Below, piece after piece: positions 1 to 8,079 of a stretch of DNA of 64,000 bases (its first letter is position 1; the number at the start of each line of letters is the position of its first letter). Source of the stretch: JADKAV01 sp963733395 (GTDB lineage Bacteria > Actinomycetota > Actinomycetes > S36-B12 > UBA10799); assembly GCA_963733395.1 (NCBI GenBank), contig CAVTCZ010000001.1:1-64000 (forward strand), read 5' to 3'. Under the pieces are notes generated by a model. The model was not told the origin of the DNA and ran no database searches. It saw only the letters and a program-made list of their open reading frames with translations. Both the position numbers and the translations under genes were made by a program.

Positions 1-63
1 GCCAGGCGGCTCCACGTGAGGGGCCCGGTCACATGCACATTGCGCATGTTGCGGCCGCAGACC

Positions 64-114
64 CGCCCCAGCCGTGGCACGAACCCCCGGCCATGTCGTG
101 TCACGGCTGGGGCG
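64..114. terminator. Long imperfect hairpin (terminator-like)
   Basis: The arms at 64-82 and 96-114 are complementary over 19 bp with one mismatch around a 13-nt loop (CGCCCCAGCCGTG against CACGGCTGGGGCG). No T-run follows, which is normal for high-GC actinobacterial terminators. It lies past the end of the minus-strand operon that stops at 198. I see no coding region in bases 1-197. Confidence 0.5.
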
Positions 115-147
115 ATTCGACCATGCCAGCACGCCCCGCTCGCGTGC

Positions 148-191
148 CACGCCGTGTGGCAGTGTCGGCAGCCGCGCCTGGACACGGCGTG
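148..191. repeat. Short inverted repeat
   Basis: A perfect 10-bp inverted repeat (CACGCCGTGT at 148-157, ACACGGCGTG at 182-191) lies immediately beyond the stop codon of the minus-strand gene ending at 198. It is probably part of the same termination region as the hairpin at 64-114. Confidence 0.35.
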
Positions 192-197
192 CTGCCG

Positions 198-572
198 CTA
201 ATCGGTGACCGGGAGAAACCCCGAGCACATGATGCGCAACCACGTGATCCGCCCGCCCTCGCTTGCGTAGTACACCTGTTGCTCGATGGTGAACTCGCCG
301 TCGGGACGGTTCACTGTGAATCGGTAGCCGACGCGATCACGCGAACCCAGGGCTTCGGTCTCCACCGCCAGGACTTCTGTGATCCGCCTTTCGGGCGCGA
401 ACCACGTGCCCAGAATCATCTCGTCGACGATCACGTCGACCTGGTTCGACTCCCAGAACTTGGCCGGGGTCATCGCCCGGAAGTCCACGTCGGGGGCGAG
501 CAGAGCTTTCAACTCCGCCGCGTCCTTGTCCGCCAGGGCCCGGGCGAACCGTTCTCCGATTCCTTCGGCCAT
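198..572 (-). CDS. NTF2-like / SnoaL-fold small protein
   Basis: The protein is 124 aa. It begins ARALADKDAAELKAL and continues LLAPDVDFRAMTP, the usual opening of SnoaL-like/NTF2 cone-fold proteins: a helix, then the LL.PD.VFR strand. The C-terminal half reads as curved beta-sheet (YRFTVNRPDGEFTIEQQVYY). I chose ATG 572 because GGAAGGAG lies just upstream and longer in-frame sequence is low-complexity. It is the last gene of a minus-strand operon after DsrE and DUF4242 genes. The fold is well supported but the ligand is unknown; such proteins are enzymes or small-molecule binders. Confidence 0.72.
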   Translation of the reverse strand: MAEGIGERFARALADKDAAELKALLAPDVDFRAMTPAKFWESNQVDVIVDEMILGTWFAPERRITEVLAVETEALGSRDRVGYRFTVNRPDGEFTIEQQVYYASEGGRITWLRIMCSGFLPVTD

Positions 573-618
573 CAGTGGTCTCCTTCCATCGTGCCGGGTG
601 CCGGCGTCACTATGTTCG

Positions 619-978
619 TCAGTAACTGAAGGTGGTTGCACCATCGCCGATCCACTCCCAGAGTTGGACCGTCCCACCGAGGCGGGCGTTCGGCACGAGC
701 GTCGACTCCTGCAGGTGTCGGGCGTTGAAGCAGATGGGGCAGACCAGGAGCTCGCCACCCGCGGCCGTGAACCGCTGCGCGAGTTCAACGATCGGCGGAC
801 ACCCCTCGCAGGCCACCCCGGCCGCGACCCCGTCGACCGCCAGGCGGGCCGCCTCCTTGGTCAGGAACATCAGTGAGTTCCGCCCGCTCTCAGCCGCCCC
901 GACCGCAACCAGCAGGGCGACGGTCACCTTCTCCGGATCCTCCAAGCCTGTGGTCAGGCTGATCGCCGCCCGGTTCAT
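619..978 (-). CDS. DsrE/DsrF-like family protein
   Basis: The 119-aa protein has the DsrE fold pattern: an N-terminal strand with DPEKVTVALLVAVGAA, a central ..SLMFLTKEAARLAVDG.. segment, and VCPICFNAR before the C-terminal part, where a conserved Cys often sits in sulfur-relay DsrE/TusD proteins. Two cysteines (CPIC) are present, and a further CEGCPP motif lies mid-protein. Its ATG overlaps the stop of the DUF4242 gene upstream (ATGA), so the two are probably translationally coupled. A role in sulfur transfer or thiol chemistry is inferred from the family only. Confidence 0.8.
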   Translation of the reverse strand: MNRAAISLTTGLEDPEKVTVALLVAVGAAESGRNSLMFLTKEAARLAVDGVAAGVACEGCPPIVELAQRFTAAGGELLVCPICFNARHLQESTLVPNARLGGTVQLWEWIGDGATTFSY

Positions 979-1256
979 GCCAGCATCTCCGCTGTAGAGG
1001 GATCGAAGGTGGCACGGATCTGAAGGACGGCATCGACCGGGAAGCCGCCGCGATGGCCGTGCTCGCGGATGAGGTCCGTGCCGGTCGACTGGTACCCGCA
1101 GACGATCTTGTCGTCGGTGATGTAGCTGTGCATCCAGTGCACGTCCGGACTGAGTTCGCGCAGGACCTCATTGGACCTGTCTGCCAGGCCAGCAAGGGCC
1201 GCCACATCCATCTGACCGGCACCGCGAACGGTCCTTTCGATCACGTAGTTGGGCAT
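975..1256 (-). CDS. DUF4242 family protein
   Basis: This 93-aa protein starts MPNYVIERTVRGAG and carries the family hallmarks VLRELSPDVHWMHSY, TDDKIVCGY and REHGHRGGFPVD. DUF4242 proteins are small ferredoxin-like-fold proteins; some actinobacterial members have been described as nickel-binding. The His-rich HWMHSY and REHGHRGG segments fit metal binding. ATG 1256 is preceded by an AAGGAGGA-type ribosome site. It is the first gene of the operon with DsrE and the NTF2-like gene, and is divergent from the HD-GYP/LuxR regulator at 1389. Confidence 0.8.
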   Translation of the reverse strand: MPNYVIERTVRGAGQMDVAALAGLADRSNEVLRELSPDVHWMHSYITDDKIVCGYQSTGTDLIREHGHRGGFPVDAVLQIRATFDPSTAEMLA

Positions 1257-1275
1257 CTCATCCTCCTTGCTCGGT

Positions 1276-1292
1276 GAGCCGCGGATCGGCTC
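1276..1292. promoter_or_regulatory. 17-bp dyad in divergent intergenic region
   Basis: GAGCCG-5nt-CGGCTC sits between the divergent DUF4242 operon and the LuxR-type regulator, about 20 bp upstream of the DUF4242 start. It is a plausible operator for the neighbouring HTH protein. Nothing in the sequence proves binding. Confidence 0.3.
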
Positions 1293-1388
1293 CTGATGCG
1301 AACGTACGAGCCTCGTGGAGGACCCACAATGAGGCATTCACCCCATGACGGGCGACGTTGCGCCGACAGCCGGGCTACGATCCGTCAG

Positions 1389-2948
1389 ATGACGTCATCC
1401 GGGGTGCGCCTCTCCGAGTTGCTCGCCGCGATGTCGCTCGCGACCGATCTCGGTCTGGGGCAACCCCCTGAACACATGCTCCGGGCGGCACGGATCAGCA
1501 TGCGCCTCGGCGAGCGGCTGGGGCTCGATACCGCCCAACTCGCCACGCTGTACGACGTGAGCGTTCTCACCTACGTCGGATGCCCGGTCTTCGGCAATGA
1601 AACGGCGGCGATCTTCGGCGACGACATCGACTTCCGGGCCCGGGCCACAGAAGTCGAACTGGCGGGGTTCCCGGCGATGATCTTCATGCTGCGCCGCGCC
1701 GGCGCCGGGACATCGGCGTTCAACCGTGCCCGCCAGGCGGCCGGGCTCATGGCCACCGGAGGGCGGGCCGTGGTCGAGCAGATGGCGAACCACTGCTCGG
1801 CGGCCGGCATTCTCGCCGAGCGGCTGGGACTGAGCCCCGAGGTCTGTGCGGGCATCGAGCAGTCCTATGCCCGATGGGACGGCAAGGGCGTGCCCGGCGA
1901 CCTCGCAGGCGATGCACTCGCCCTGTCTGCCCGCATCTCCCACATCGCCGAAACCGCCGAGGTGTTCCAGCGCACGGCCGGCATCGAAGAGGCCGTCGAA
2001 GTGATCCGTGCGCGCAGTGGTACCCACTTCGACCCCGAACTCGTCGCCGCACTCGAGGTCGATCCGGTCCCGCTGTTCGATGGCATCGATGAGGACACCA
2101 TCGACGAGATTCTCGACCTTGAGCCGATCGAGCGGCCGGCCCTCACCGATGCCGAACTGGACGAGGCGCTGGCGGCGATCGGAGATTTCTGCGATCTGCG
2201 TTGTCCCTACTTCGCGGGGCATGCCCGCGGTACGGCGGACCTGGTCGCCGCCGCCGCCGAGCTCTTGCGGATTCCTCCCGCCGGGGCGACACTCACCCGC
2301 CGGGCCGCACTCGTCCACGACATCGGGCGGATCGGAGTGTCAGCGTCGGTGTGGGACAAGCCCGGACACCTGACGGCCAGCGATCAGGAACGCATGCGCA
2401 TGCACGTCTACTACGTGGAGCGGATCTTCGCCCGGCCGCCACAGCTGCAACGAGTCGGACTGCTTGCTGCCACCCACCACGAGCGGATGGACGGATCCGG
2501 GTACCACCGCGGGGTTGGTGGACACATGATCTCCAGGAACGCCCAGATCCTTGCCGTGGCGGACGCCTATCACGCGATGACCCAGCCCCGTCCACACCGA
2601 GCCGCCATGACCACCAGTGATGCCGCGCGCGCGTTGCGCAAGGATGCCGACCAGGGCCGGCTGGATCCCGAAGCGACCGAAGCCGTCCTGGCTGCGGCGG
2701 GGCAGGCGACCAGCCGTTCGCGCGTCGGCGGACCGGCCGGGCTCACGACCCGCGAAAGCGAAGTGCTCCGACTCCTCGCCCAGGGCATGCCCAACAAGGG
2801 CATCGCCCGACGGCTGGGTATCAGCCCCAAGACGGTCGGAAATCACATCGAGCACATCTACGCCAAACTCGACGTGTCGAGTCGGGCGGCCGCCACCATG
2901 CACGCCATGAGACTGGGGCTGATGGAACCGACGGTCCTCGGCGAATGA
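1389..2948 (+). CDS. HD-GYP domain protein with C-terminal LuxR HTH
   Basis: About 520 aa. Two tandem HD-type regions are present. The second carries the intact signature HDIGRIGV followed by HHERMDGSGY, which is HD-GYP-like, a fold associated with cyclic-di-GMP hydrolysis. The C-terminal 65 residues form a LuxR helix-turn-helix (LTTRESEVLRLLAQGM, then GISPKTVGNHIEHIYAKL). The family usually opens with RLSELLAAMSLATDLGLG, matching the ATG at 1389, which also has a TACGAT box 7 nt upstream (leaderless pattern). ATG 1329 has a GGAGG site and cannot be excluded. It probably regulates the divergent operon in response to a nucleotide or other signal. Confidence 0.85.
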   Translation: MTSSGVRLSELLAAMSLATDLGLGQPPEHMLRAARISMRLGERLGLDTAQLATLYDVSVLTYVGCPVFGNETAAIFGDDIDFRARATEVELAGFPAMIFMLRRAGAGTSAFNRARQAAGLMATGGRAVVEQMANHCSAAGILAERLGLSPEVCAGIEQSYARWDGKGVPGDLAGDALALSARISHIAETAEVFQRTAGIEEAVEVIRARSGTHFDPELVAALEVDPVPLFDGIDEDTIDEILDLEPIERPALTDAELDEALAAIGDFCDLRCPYFAGHARGTADLVAAAAELLRIPPAGATLTRRAALVHDIGRIGVSASVWDKPGHLTASDQERMRMHVYYVERIFARPPQLQRVGLLAATHHERMDGSGYHRGVGGHMISRNAQILAVADAYHAMTQPRPHRAAMTTSDAARALRKDADQGRLDPEATEAVLAAAGQATSRSRVGGPAGLTTRESEVLRLLAQGMPNKGIARRLGISPKTVGNHIEHIYAKLDVSSRAAATMHAMRLGLMEPTVLGE

Positions 2949-3091
2949 CCGGAGAGGCCTCCTCCTTCGGGAGTCAGCGCCTCCCGGGCCGCGAACGGAG
3001 TATCCCGCCCAGTACAGACGCTGGTGGGGGGCGGGCACGTGCGTACCACCGTCCTCGACGGCTGGAGCGCGAACCCTGCGCCGGAAACTGT

Positions 3092-3316
3092 TCACGTCCT
3101 AGGGCGGAATGACACAAGAGAAGTTCCTCCACATGAACTGCCCTCCTTCAGGTGGACCATGTCCAGCCGCTTGAACTCGAAGCTCTTGATGCGGAACGGG
3201 TTGCCGCCGACCCCCGGACCTTGATGATCAACTTCGAGCCGGGGTTGCCTGAGACGCTCCCCGTCAGGGTTCGGATCTCTGCGTTCGCCGCCGGTGCGGC
3301 CGCCATTCCGCCGGCG
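3092..3316 (-). pseudogene. Broken secreted beta-rich protein fragment
   Basis: On the minus strand, ANAEIRTLTGSVSGNP and SKLIIKVRG in one frame continue as GGNPFRIKSFEFKRLD and HLKEGSSCGG in the next. The join is a C5/G5 run at 3211-3215, where one base appears to be missing. The restored sequence looks like small exported actinobacterial beta-sandwich proteins (GxVxGxPxSKxxxKV ... FxFKxL ... CxGG). No clean start or signal peptide is visible upstream, and the C-terminus is short, so it may be a decayed gene. Function is unknown. Confidence 0.4.
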
Positions 3317-3716
3317 TATGGCCACAGGTGCGCGGTCGACGGGGCTTCGAGAGGCCACCGGTGTTGTCGCTGAGGCACCAAACTGGGTGGGGGCGGGATT
3401 CTTGTGACCGACGTGCAACGGCTGACCCGGCTCGCAGCACCGCCGCGGATCACGCACTTCCAGCCTCGAATCGCCGCGGAAGACGGTGAGGGTGGGGATG
3501 TCCCTGCTCCGACAATCGCGCTCGATCACCGGCGCGTAGGTCACCGTCCAGTTGCTCGTGCACACCGCGTTACCTCGTCGACATGTGCCTCTGCATCGAT
3601 AGCCGACGGAACGACAGGTGCTCGCGCGTGGACTACTGCTGGGGGCTTCGAGCCAACCCCCGACCTTCGTCGTAGGACGATGGTCCAATTGCCCGCGACC
3701 CGCACGGGGGACAAGC
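3317..3716. other. Region without a supported gene
   Basis: Open frames exist on both strands, but none has a convincing start, ribosome site or family signature. A minus-strand stretch reading WTVTYAPVIERDC could be the remains of a secreted protein belonging with the fragment at 3092-3316. Confidence 0.3.
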
Positions 3717-4133
3717 ATGGGTGCTGTGGGGAAGATGACGACAGCGATCAGCGGGACAGCGCTCGCACTGGCTCTGAGCGCGTCCTTGGCGGCACCAGCG
3801 GTCGGACGGCCCGGGCCGTCCAGTGGGGGATCGGACAGGATCGCCACCACGGGGACCTGCAGTGCCGGCAGCCAGTGGACTCTGTCCGGCCGGTCTCGGT
3901 ACCTCAGGGTGGACGTCGAAGCCAGGGTCGACACCGGCGGTCCGCGTGCGCGCTGGGTCCTGCGTCTACAGCACAACCAGACCACGGTCGCCGTACGTTC
4001 CCGTAAGGCCACCGGCGGCGGGGTGGTGAAGGTGAAGGCCCGCGTCGGGAACCTGCCGGGCCCGGACACGTTCACATTGACCGCGCGCAACCGCCTCACC
4101 GCAGAGACCTGTCAGGGGACCCTGACCTTCTGA
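3717..4133 (+). CDS. Secreted hypothetical protein
   Basis: The 138-aa product starts MGAVGKMTTAISGTALAL and has a signal peptide of about 32 residues (ALALALSASLAAPAVG). The mature part is beta-rich with two cysteines (TGTCSAGSQ and ETCQGTL), which could form a disulfide. ATG 3717 has GGGGGA upstream at good spacing; ATG 3735 is an alternative but its purine run is too close. The gene is followed after 26 bp by the coiled-repeat protein at 4160, possibly co-transcribed. I do not recognise the family. Confidence 0.65.
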   Translation: MGAVGKMTTAISGTALALALSASLAAPAVGRPGPSSGGSDRIATTGTCSAGSQWTLSGRSRYLRVDVEARVDTGGPRARWVLRLQHNQTTVAVRSRKATGGGVVKVKARVGNLPGPDTFTLTARNRLTAETCQGTLTF

Positions 4134-4159
4134 AGTCACACACGAGAGGGAGAAGAACG

Positions 4160-4734
4160 ATGAGAGGTTCACGAACCGTCGCCATCGCGACCGGAGTCAT
4201 GATCGGCCTCGGCGCTATCGCACCGGCGGCCAACGCCCAGGCCCCGGTGGCCGTGACCGCCTCCGTGGTGGCTGTCAACGGCCAGGGCTGGGGAGTCGAT
4301 GAGGCGCGCCGGGAGTTCCGCGCCGACCTGCGCCAAGCCCGTCTGGAGTTCCGCGCCGAGCTGCGGGAAGCGCGCCGGGAGTTCCGCGAGGACATCCGCG
4401 ACGTCCGCCAGGACGAACGCGCGAAGTACCGGGAGGCCAGGCAGGCGCTGCGTGCAGCGATCGAGGAGGCCCGCGAGACGTTCCTTGCTGCCATCAAGGC
4501 GGCCAACGAGGCCTTCCGCGCCAGCGTCGCCGACGAGCCGCGACACGCTGCTGGTGGTCCTGCAGGACCCGGCGTCGACAACGGAGCAGCGCAGAGCGGC
4601 CGTCAAGGCGCTACCGCGACGAGGTGCAGCCGGCCCGGGAGGTCCGCCACGACGCCATCAAGGCCGCGATCGCCGACTACAAGGCCGCTCGCGTGGAGGC
4701 GCGCGAGGCCTTCCGCGACGCGATCGGCAAGTAG
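4160..4734 (+). CDS. Secreted helical protein with 11-residue repeats (frameshifted)
   Basis: A signal peptide (IATGVMIGLGAIAPAANAQA, cut near residue 27) precedes a charged helix of seven hendecads at about residues 50-126, for example RREFRADLRQA, RLEFRAELREA and RREFREDIRDV. At DNA level these are 33-bp repeats at 4307-4537. The reading frame breaks near 4535-4545 and again near 4610; following the frames gives LLVVLQDPASTTEQRRAAVKAL and then RHDAIKAAIADYKAARVEA, ending at TAG 4732-4734. Corrected length is about 191 aa. A strong AGAGGGAGAAG ribosome site precedes ATG 4160. It is probably a periplasmic or surface fibre-like helix; function is unknown. Confidence 0.6.
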
Positions 4735-4739
4735 TGTCA

Positions 4740-4786
4740 CGCGAACCCCGCCCACCGAGACACGTCATCGGTGGGCGGGGTTCGCG
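4740..4786 (+). terminator. Perfect 19-bp hairpin terminator
   Basis: The arms 4740-4758 and 4768-4786 are perfectly complementary (CGCGAACCCCGCCCACCGA and its reverse complement) with a 9-nt loop. It starts 5 nt after the stop of the coiled-repeat gene and ends before the histidine kinase, so it very likely separates the two transcription units. Confidence 0.85.
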
Positions 4787-4820
4787 CGTGTCGACGCCTG
4801 TGACGTGGGGACAATGGCCC

Positions 4821-6117
4821 ATGGCTGAACGGACGGCGGACGAGACCCCGAGGGCGGTCGTCCGGCGCGAGGTTCTCCGGTTCGCGATCCCGGGTGCGCT
4901 GGGGATGGTGCTGCTGGCATTCGCGAGCCTGGCAGTGTCCGTTGCGGTCGCCCGTGAGCAGTCGGTGACCGACGCCCGCACGACGGCCGAGTGGTTGGCC
5001 CGGACGGTGGTCGAGCCCAGAATCGACGAGGGGCTGCAAACCGGTAAGCCGGCGCGGATGGCCGAGCTCGACGCGGCCTTCTCCGCATCCATCAGCGGCT
5101 CCGACGTCAAGGCCATCAGGCTGTGGAACTCCGACGGGGTCGTCATCTACTCGAACGACCCCCGTCTCATCGGTGAGCGCTTCGGCGTGCCGGAAGGGTT
5201 CGCCGAGGGTCCCGTGCAGGGCATGGCTGACCCGAACAGGCCGGAGAACCGATACCTGGACCCGGAGGCGAACTGGGTGCAGGTGAGTCTTCCGGTGGTC
5301 GGTGGCGATGGGTCGCGCTACCTGTTCCAGATCAGCAAACTGCAGGACAGCCTGCAGCAGGAGGCACGCAGCGTGTGGATGGCGTTCGCTCCAATCCTGG
5401 CCGGTTCCATGGTGCTGCTGGCGGTCCTGCTCGTCGTGCTCGGAATCCGGATGGCCAGGCGGATCAGCTCCGAACTCCGCACCCGCGAGGAGCTGCTGGA
5501 GCGGGCCGTGGACGCCTCGGAGATGGAGCGCAGCAGGATCGCGGCCGATCTGCATGACGGGACGGTGCAGCATCTGGCCGGTCTGTCGTTCGCCCTTGCC
5601 GGGATGGCGGCCCGCGCGCAGGCCGCAGGTGATGACGACTCCGCGGCACTGCTGTCGGACGCCGCCGGCACGACCCGCACGTCGGTACGCGAACTGCGCA
5701 CTCTGCTGGTGGACATCTACCCGCCGAACCTTGAGGCATCGGGGCTGGTGCCGGCGATCGAGGACCTGCTCAACGGGTTGCCGGACGAGATCGTCGTGGA
5801 GACGTCACTGGTTGAACCCAGCGACGTGCAGCCACGGTCGCGGGCGGCCCTCTACCGGGTCGCGAGGGAGGCGCTGGCCAACGTGGCCAAACACGCCGAC
5901 GCCACCCGGGTGGTTGTCACCATGGAAGAGCGCGCCGACAGCGTGGTGATGACCGTGGAGGACGACGGCCGGGGCTTCGACCCGCAGACCGAGCGGACCG
6001 GCCACCTCGGGCTGCGGCTCATGGACGATCTCGTGGCGGGCGAACGGGGGGCGGCTCACGGTGCGCAGTGCCCCGGGTGCTGGAACATCGGTGACTGTGG
6101 AGGTGGACCGGGAATGA
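4821..6117 (+). CDS. Sensor histidine kinase, NarL/HisKA_3 type (frameshift near C-terminus)
   Basis: TM1 lies at about residues 21-44, an extracytoplasmic sensor at 45-185, and TM2 at about 187-209. A HisKA_3 segment follows with phosphoacceptor H245 (AADLHDGTVQHLAGL), then the ATPase domain with N-box REALANVAKHA and G-box DDGRGF. The frame is lost in a G6 run at 6046-6051. One frame on, the expected end (RLTVRSAPGAGTSV) appears and stops at 6115-6117, overlapping the response regulator start by 4 bp (ATGA). The raw open frame therefore looks like a hybrid kinase, but the pair is almost certainly two proteins. GGGGA precedes ATG 4821. Confidence 0.85.
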
Positions 6118-6743
6118 TCACGGTTGTTCTGGTGGACGACCATCGGGTCGTGGTCGCGGGGCTGAAACTGCTGCTCGAGGCGTTCGACGATGTGACCGTG
6201 GTGGGTTCGGCCAACGACGGCGACACGGGAGCGGAGTTGGTCATCTCGCTGGCCCCCGACGTCGTTCTGATGGACCTGTCCATGCCGGGAACCGACGGAG
6301 TGCAGGCGACACGTCGCATCACGGAGGCTGCGCCGGGGACGGCCGTCGTGGTACTCACGACGTCCACCGATCGAGACCTGGTGCTGCGCAGTCTGGATGC
6401 CGGGGCGGTGGGCTACCTGATGAAGGACACCGATCCACAGGCCCTGCACGCCGGCATCCAGGCGGCGGCCGCCGGCGGGTCGCCGATCGACCCCCGCGTG
6501 GCGCGCGCGCTCGTGGACACCCGGCGCGCCCGCTCCACCGCCGCCGAATCAGCGCTGACCGCCAAGCAGCGGGAGGTCCTCGAACTGGTCGCCGCGGGCC
6601 AGCCGAACCGTCTGGTCGCGAAGCACCTCGGCGTGAGCGAGAAGACCGTCAAGGCGCACCTGACCCAGATCTATGTGGCCATCGGCGTCAGTGACCGGGT
6701 GCAGGCGACGCTGTGGGCCCGGGACCACATGAACGACGGTTGA
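6114..6743 (+). CDS. NarL/FixJ-family response regulator
   Basis: The 209-aa protein has a receiver domain with acidic pair D8-D9, phosphoacceptor D54 (VVLMDLSMPG) and K104 (GYLMKD). The C-terminal LuxR HTH is LTAKQREVLELVAAGQ followed by LGVSEKTVKAHL. The start overlaps the kinase stop by 4 bp, so kinase and regulator are cognate and translationally coupled. Targets are not apparent from the sequence. Confidence 0.93.
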   Translation: MITVVLVDDHRVVVAGLKLLLEAFDDVTVVGSANDGDTGAELVISLAPDVVLMDLSMPGTDGVQATRRITEAAPGTAVVVLTTSTDRDLVLRSLDAGAVGYLMKDTDPQALHAGIQAAAAGGSPIDPRVARALVDTRRARSTAAESALTAKQREVLELVAAGQPNRLVAKHLGVSEKTVKAHLTQIYVAIGVSDRVQATLWARDHMNDG

Positions 6744-6946
6744 GGTTAGGTACGGGCACCCGGGCCGCGATCTTGTCCCGGAGGGAGGTGGCACGAGACG
6801 GATTCAACGGGCGTCACTCCATGCGGGGCGCGAATCCGGCTGGCAGGCCCGATTCCAGGGCCATCGGTGGCAGCAACCGGGCTGCACCGCGGTGCACGTG
6901 GGCGCACGTCAAGCCTCCTTCAGGTGGATCCCGGCCGGCCGAGACA

Positions 6947-6965
6947 GTGCTAGCATTGACAGCAC
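6947..6965 (+). promoter_or_regulatory. Promoter/operator of the toxin-antitoxin operon
   Basis: GTGCT-9nt-AGCAC forms an inverted repeat that contains the perfect 8-bp palindrome TGCTAGCA (6948-6955) and a TAGCAT -10-like box. It ends 15 bp before the antitoxin start. FitAB/VapBC operons are usually autorepressed through palindromes at this place, so this is the likely RHH antitoxin binding site. Confidence 0.5.
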
Positions 6966-6980
6966 ATGGAGGTGAATTTC

Positions 6981-7220
6981 ATGAGCGTGGTGACCATCCG
7001 CGGCCTGGATCCACGGGTCAAGGCCGGCCTGCAGCGACGGGCGGCGGAACACGGCCGGTCCATGGAAGCCGAAGCTCGGGCGATCCTTGCTGAGGCGGTC
7101 CTACCTCCAGGCGAAGGGCTATTCACAGCGCTGCACCGGACGTTCGCTGACCTCGGTGGGGTGGAGCTCGAGTTGCCGCCGCGGACCCCGGCCCGCCCGC
7201 CGGTGGAGTTCAGCGCGTGA
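6981..7220 (+). CDS. FitA-like ribbon-helix-helix antitoxin
   Basis: The 79-aa product starts MSVVTIRGLDPRVKAGLQRRAAEHGRS. The TIRxLD, then LKxRAAxHGRSMEAEAR pattern is the classic FitA/plasmid-stability RHH domain; the C-terminal 30 residues (FADLGGVELELPPR) form the toxin-binding tail. I chose ATG 6981 rather than 6966 because GGAGGT lies 8 nt upstream. The stop overlaps the toxin start (GTGA). Expected role: neutralise the PIN RNase and repress the operon. Confidence 0.9.
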   Translation: MSVVTIRGLDPRVKAGLQRRAAEHGRSMEAEARAILAEAVLPPGEGLFTALHRTFADLGGVELELPPRTPARPPVEFSA

Positions 7221-7639
7221 TCATCCTGGACACGAACGTCGTTTCCGAACTGATGCGTCCTGCCGGGGACCGGCGGGTGCTCAACTGGATGCACGAGACC
7301 GGCGATGGTGAGCTCGCGACCACGGCGATCACGGTGGCCGAGATCGAGTACGGACTGGCGAGGCTGCCCGACGGATCGCGGGCCGATGCACTGCGTACCG
7401 CAGCGGCGGCTCTATGGGAGTCCTTCGCCACGGCGATCCTGCCGTTCGACACCGCTGCAGCCCGTGACTACGGCGCCCTGATGGCCGCACGCGAGCGCGC
7501 CGGCCGACCGACGAGTGCTTTCGACGCCCAGATTGCGGCGATCGCGAAGGTGTACAAAGCCAAGGTCGCCACTCGGAACGTCGCCGACTTCCAGGGCATG
7601 GGACTCAAACTGATCGACCCATGGGGCTTCTCCTTGTGA
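7217..7639 (+). CDS. FitB/VapC-like PIN-domain toxin
   Basis: The 140-aa protein has the PIN acidic residues in order: ILDTNVVSEL (D), TVAEIEYGLARL (E), SAFDAQIAAIA (D) and TRNVADF (D). These coordinate Mg2+ for RNA cleavage. It starts at GTG 7217, overlapping the antitoxin stop by 4 bp. The family and the tandem arrangement support a type II toxin-antitoxin module. All catalytic acids are present, so the toxin is probably active. Confidence 0.93.
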   Translation: MIILDTNVVSELMRPAGDRRVLNWMHETGDGELATTAITVAEIEYGLARLPDGSRADALRTAAAALWESFATAILPFDTAAARDYGALMAARERAGRPTSAFDAQIAAIAKVYKAKVATRNVADFQGMGLKLIDPWGFSL

Positions 7640-7841
7640 CTGCCGACTGCGCGCGCGATTGAGGCCGCGCCCAGTCCTCTTGTGCCTGGTTGCCGGTCCG
7701 TTCGAACGGTGCTTCGTTGCACGAGTCCTTCGAGCCGGCGCTGAGAGCCCCTGTGCGATTGGCCCCGTTCGGTGGCGAACGTAGTCCGACCCGGTGGCGG
7801 TGTCGCGGGGTTCCATCGCCGACTCGTCACCGACTCCAGCG

Positions 7842-8078
7842 TCACCGGGAGCCAGTGTCGATGGGCGTGACCGACACGAGGGTGACCCCGAGATCGCGGA
7901 CCTTGGCGAGCAGGCCGTGCAGCTCCGATTGGTCGGCCACGAAGCCGCGGAGCGTGGTCGTGCCGTCCTCGTCGTGGGTGATGGCGAGGCCGCCGAACCA
8001 CGCCGACCAGTGCTCGTCGAGGTGTCCCTCGATGCGCAACTCGTAACACACCGGGGCAGAGGCGCCGGGGCCGTGCAT
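7842..8078 (-). CDS. Small conserved actinobacterial protein
   Basis: Up to 78 aa. The core YELRIEGHLDEHWSAWFGG, then HDEDGTTTLRGFVADQ and LHGLLAKVRDLGVTLVSV is a recurrent small ferredoxin-like fold protein of actinobacteria with no known activity. ATG 8078 lies 1 nt after the stop of the DUF2306 gene, suggesting coupling; a GTG at 8051 is an alternative closer to the usual family start. It is the last gene of a three-gene minus operon with two membrane proteins. Confidence 0.65.
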   Translation of the reverse strand: MHGPGASAPVCYELRIEGHLDEHWSAWFGGLAITHDEDGTTTLRGFVADQSELHGLLAKVRDLGVTLVSVTPIDTGSR

Positions 8079-8079
8079 T

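Noticed and set aside
4299..6743. Apparent 814-aa hybrid histidine kinase-response regulator
   Set aside because: The single open frame arises because a slip in the G6 run at 6046-6051 removes the kinase stop. The correct kinase end and an ATGA overlap with the regulator start are visible one frame over.
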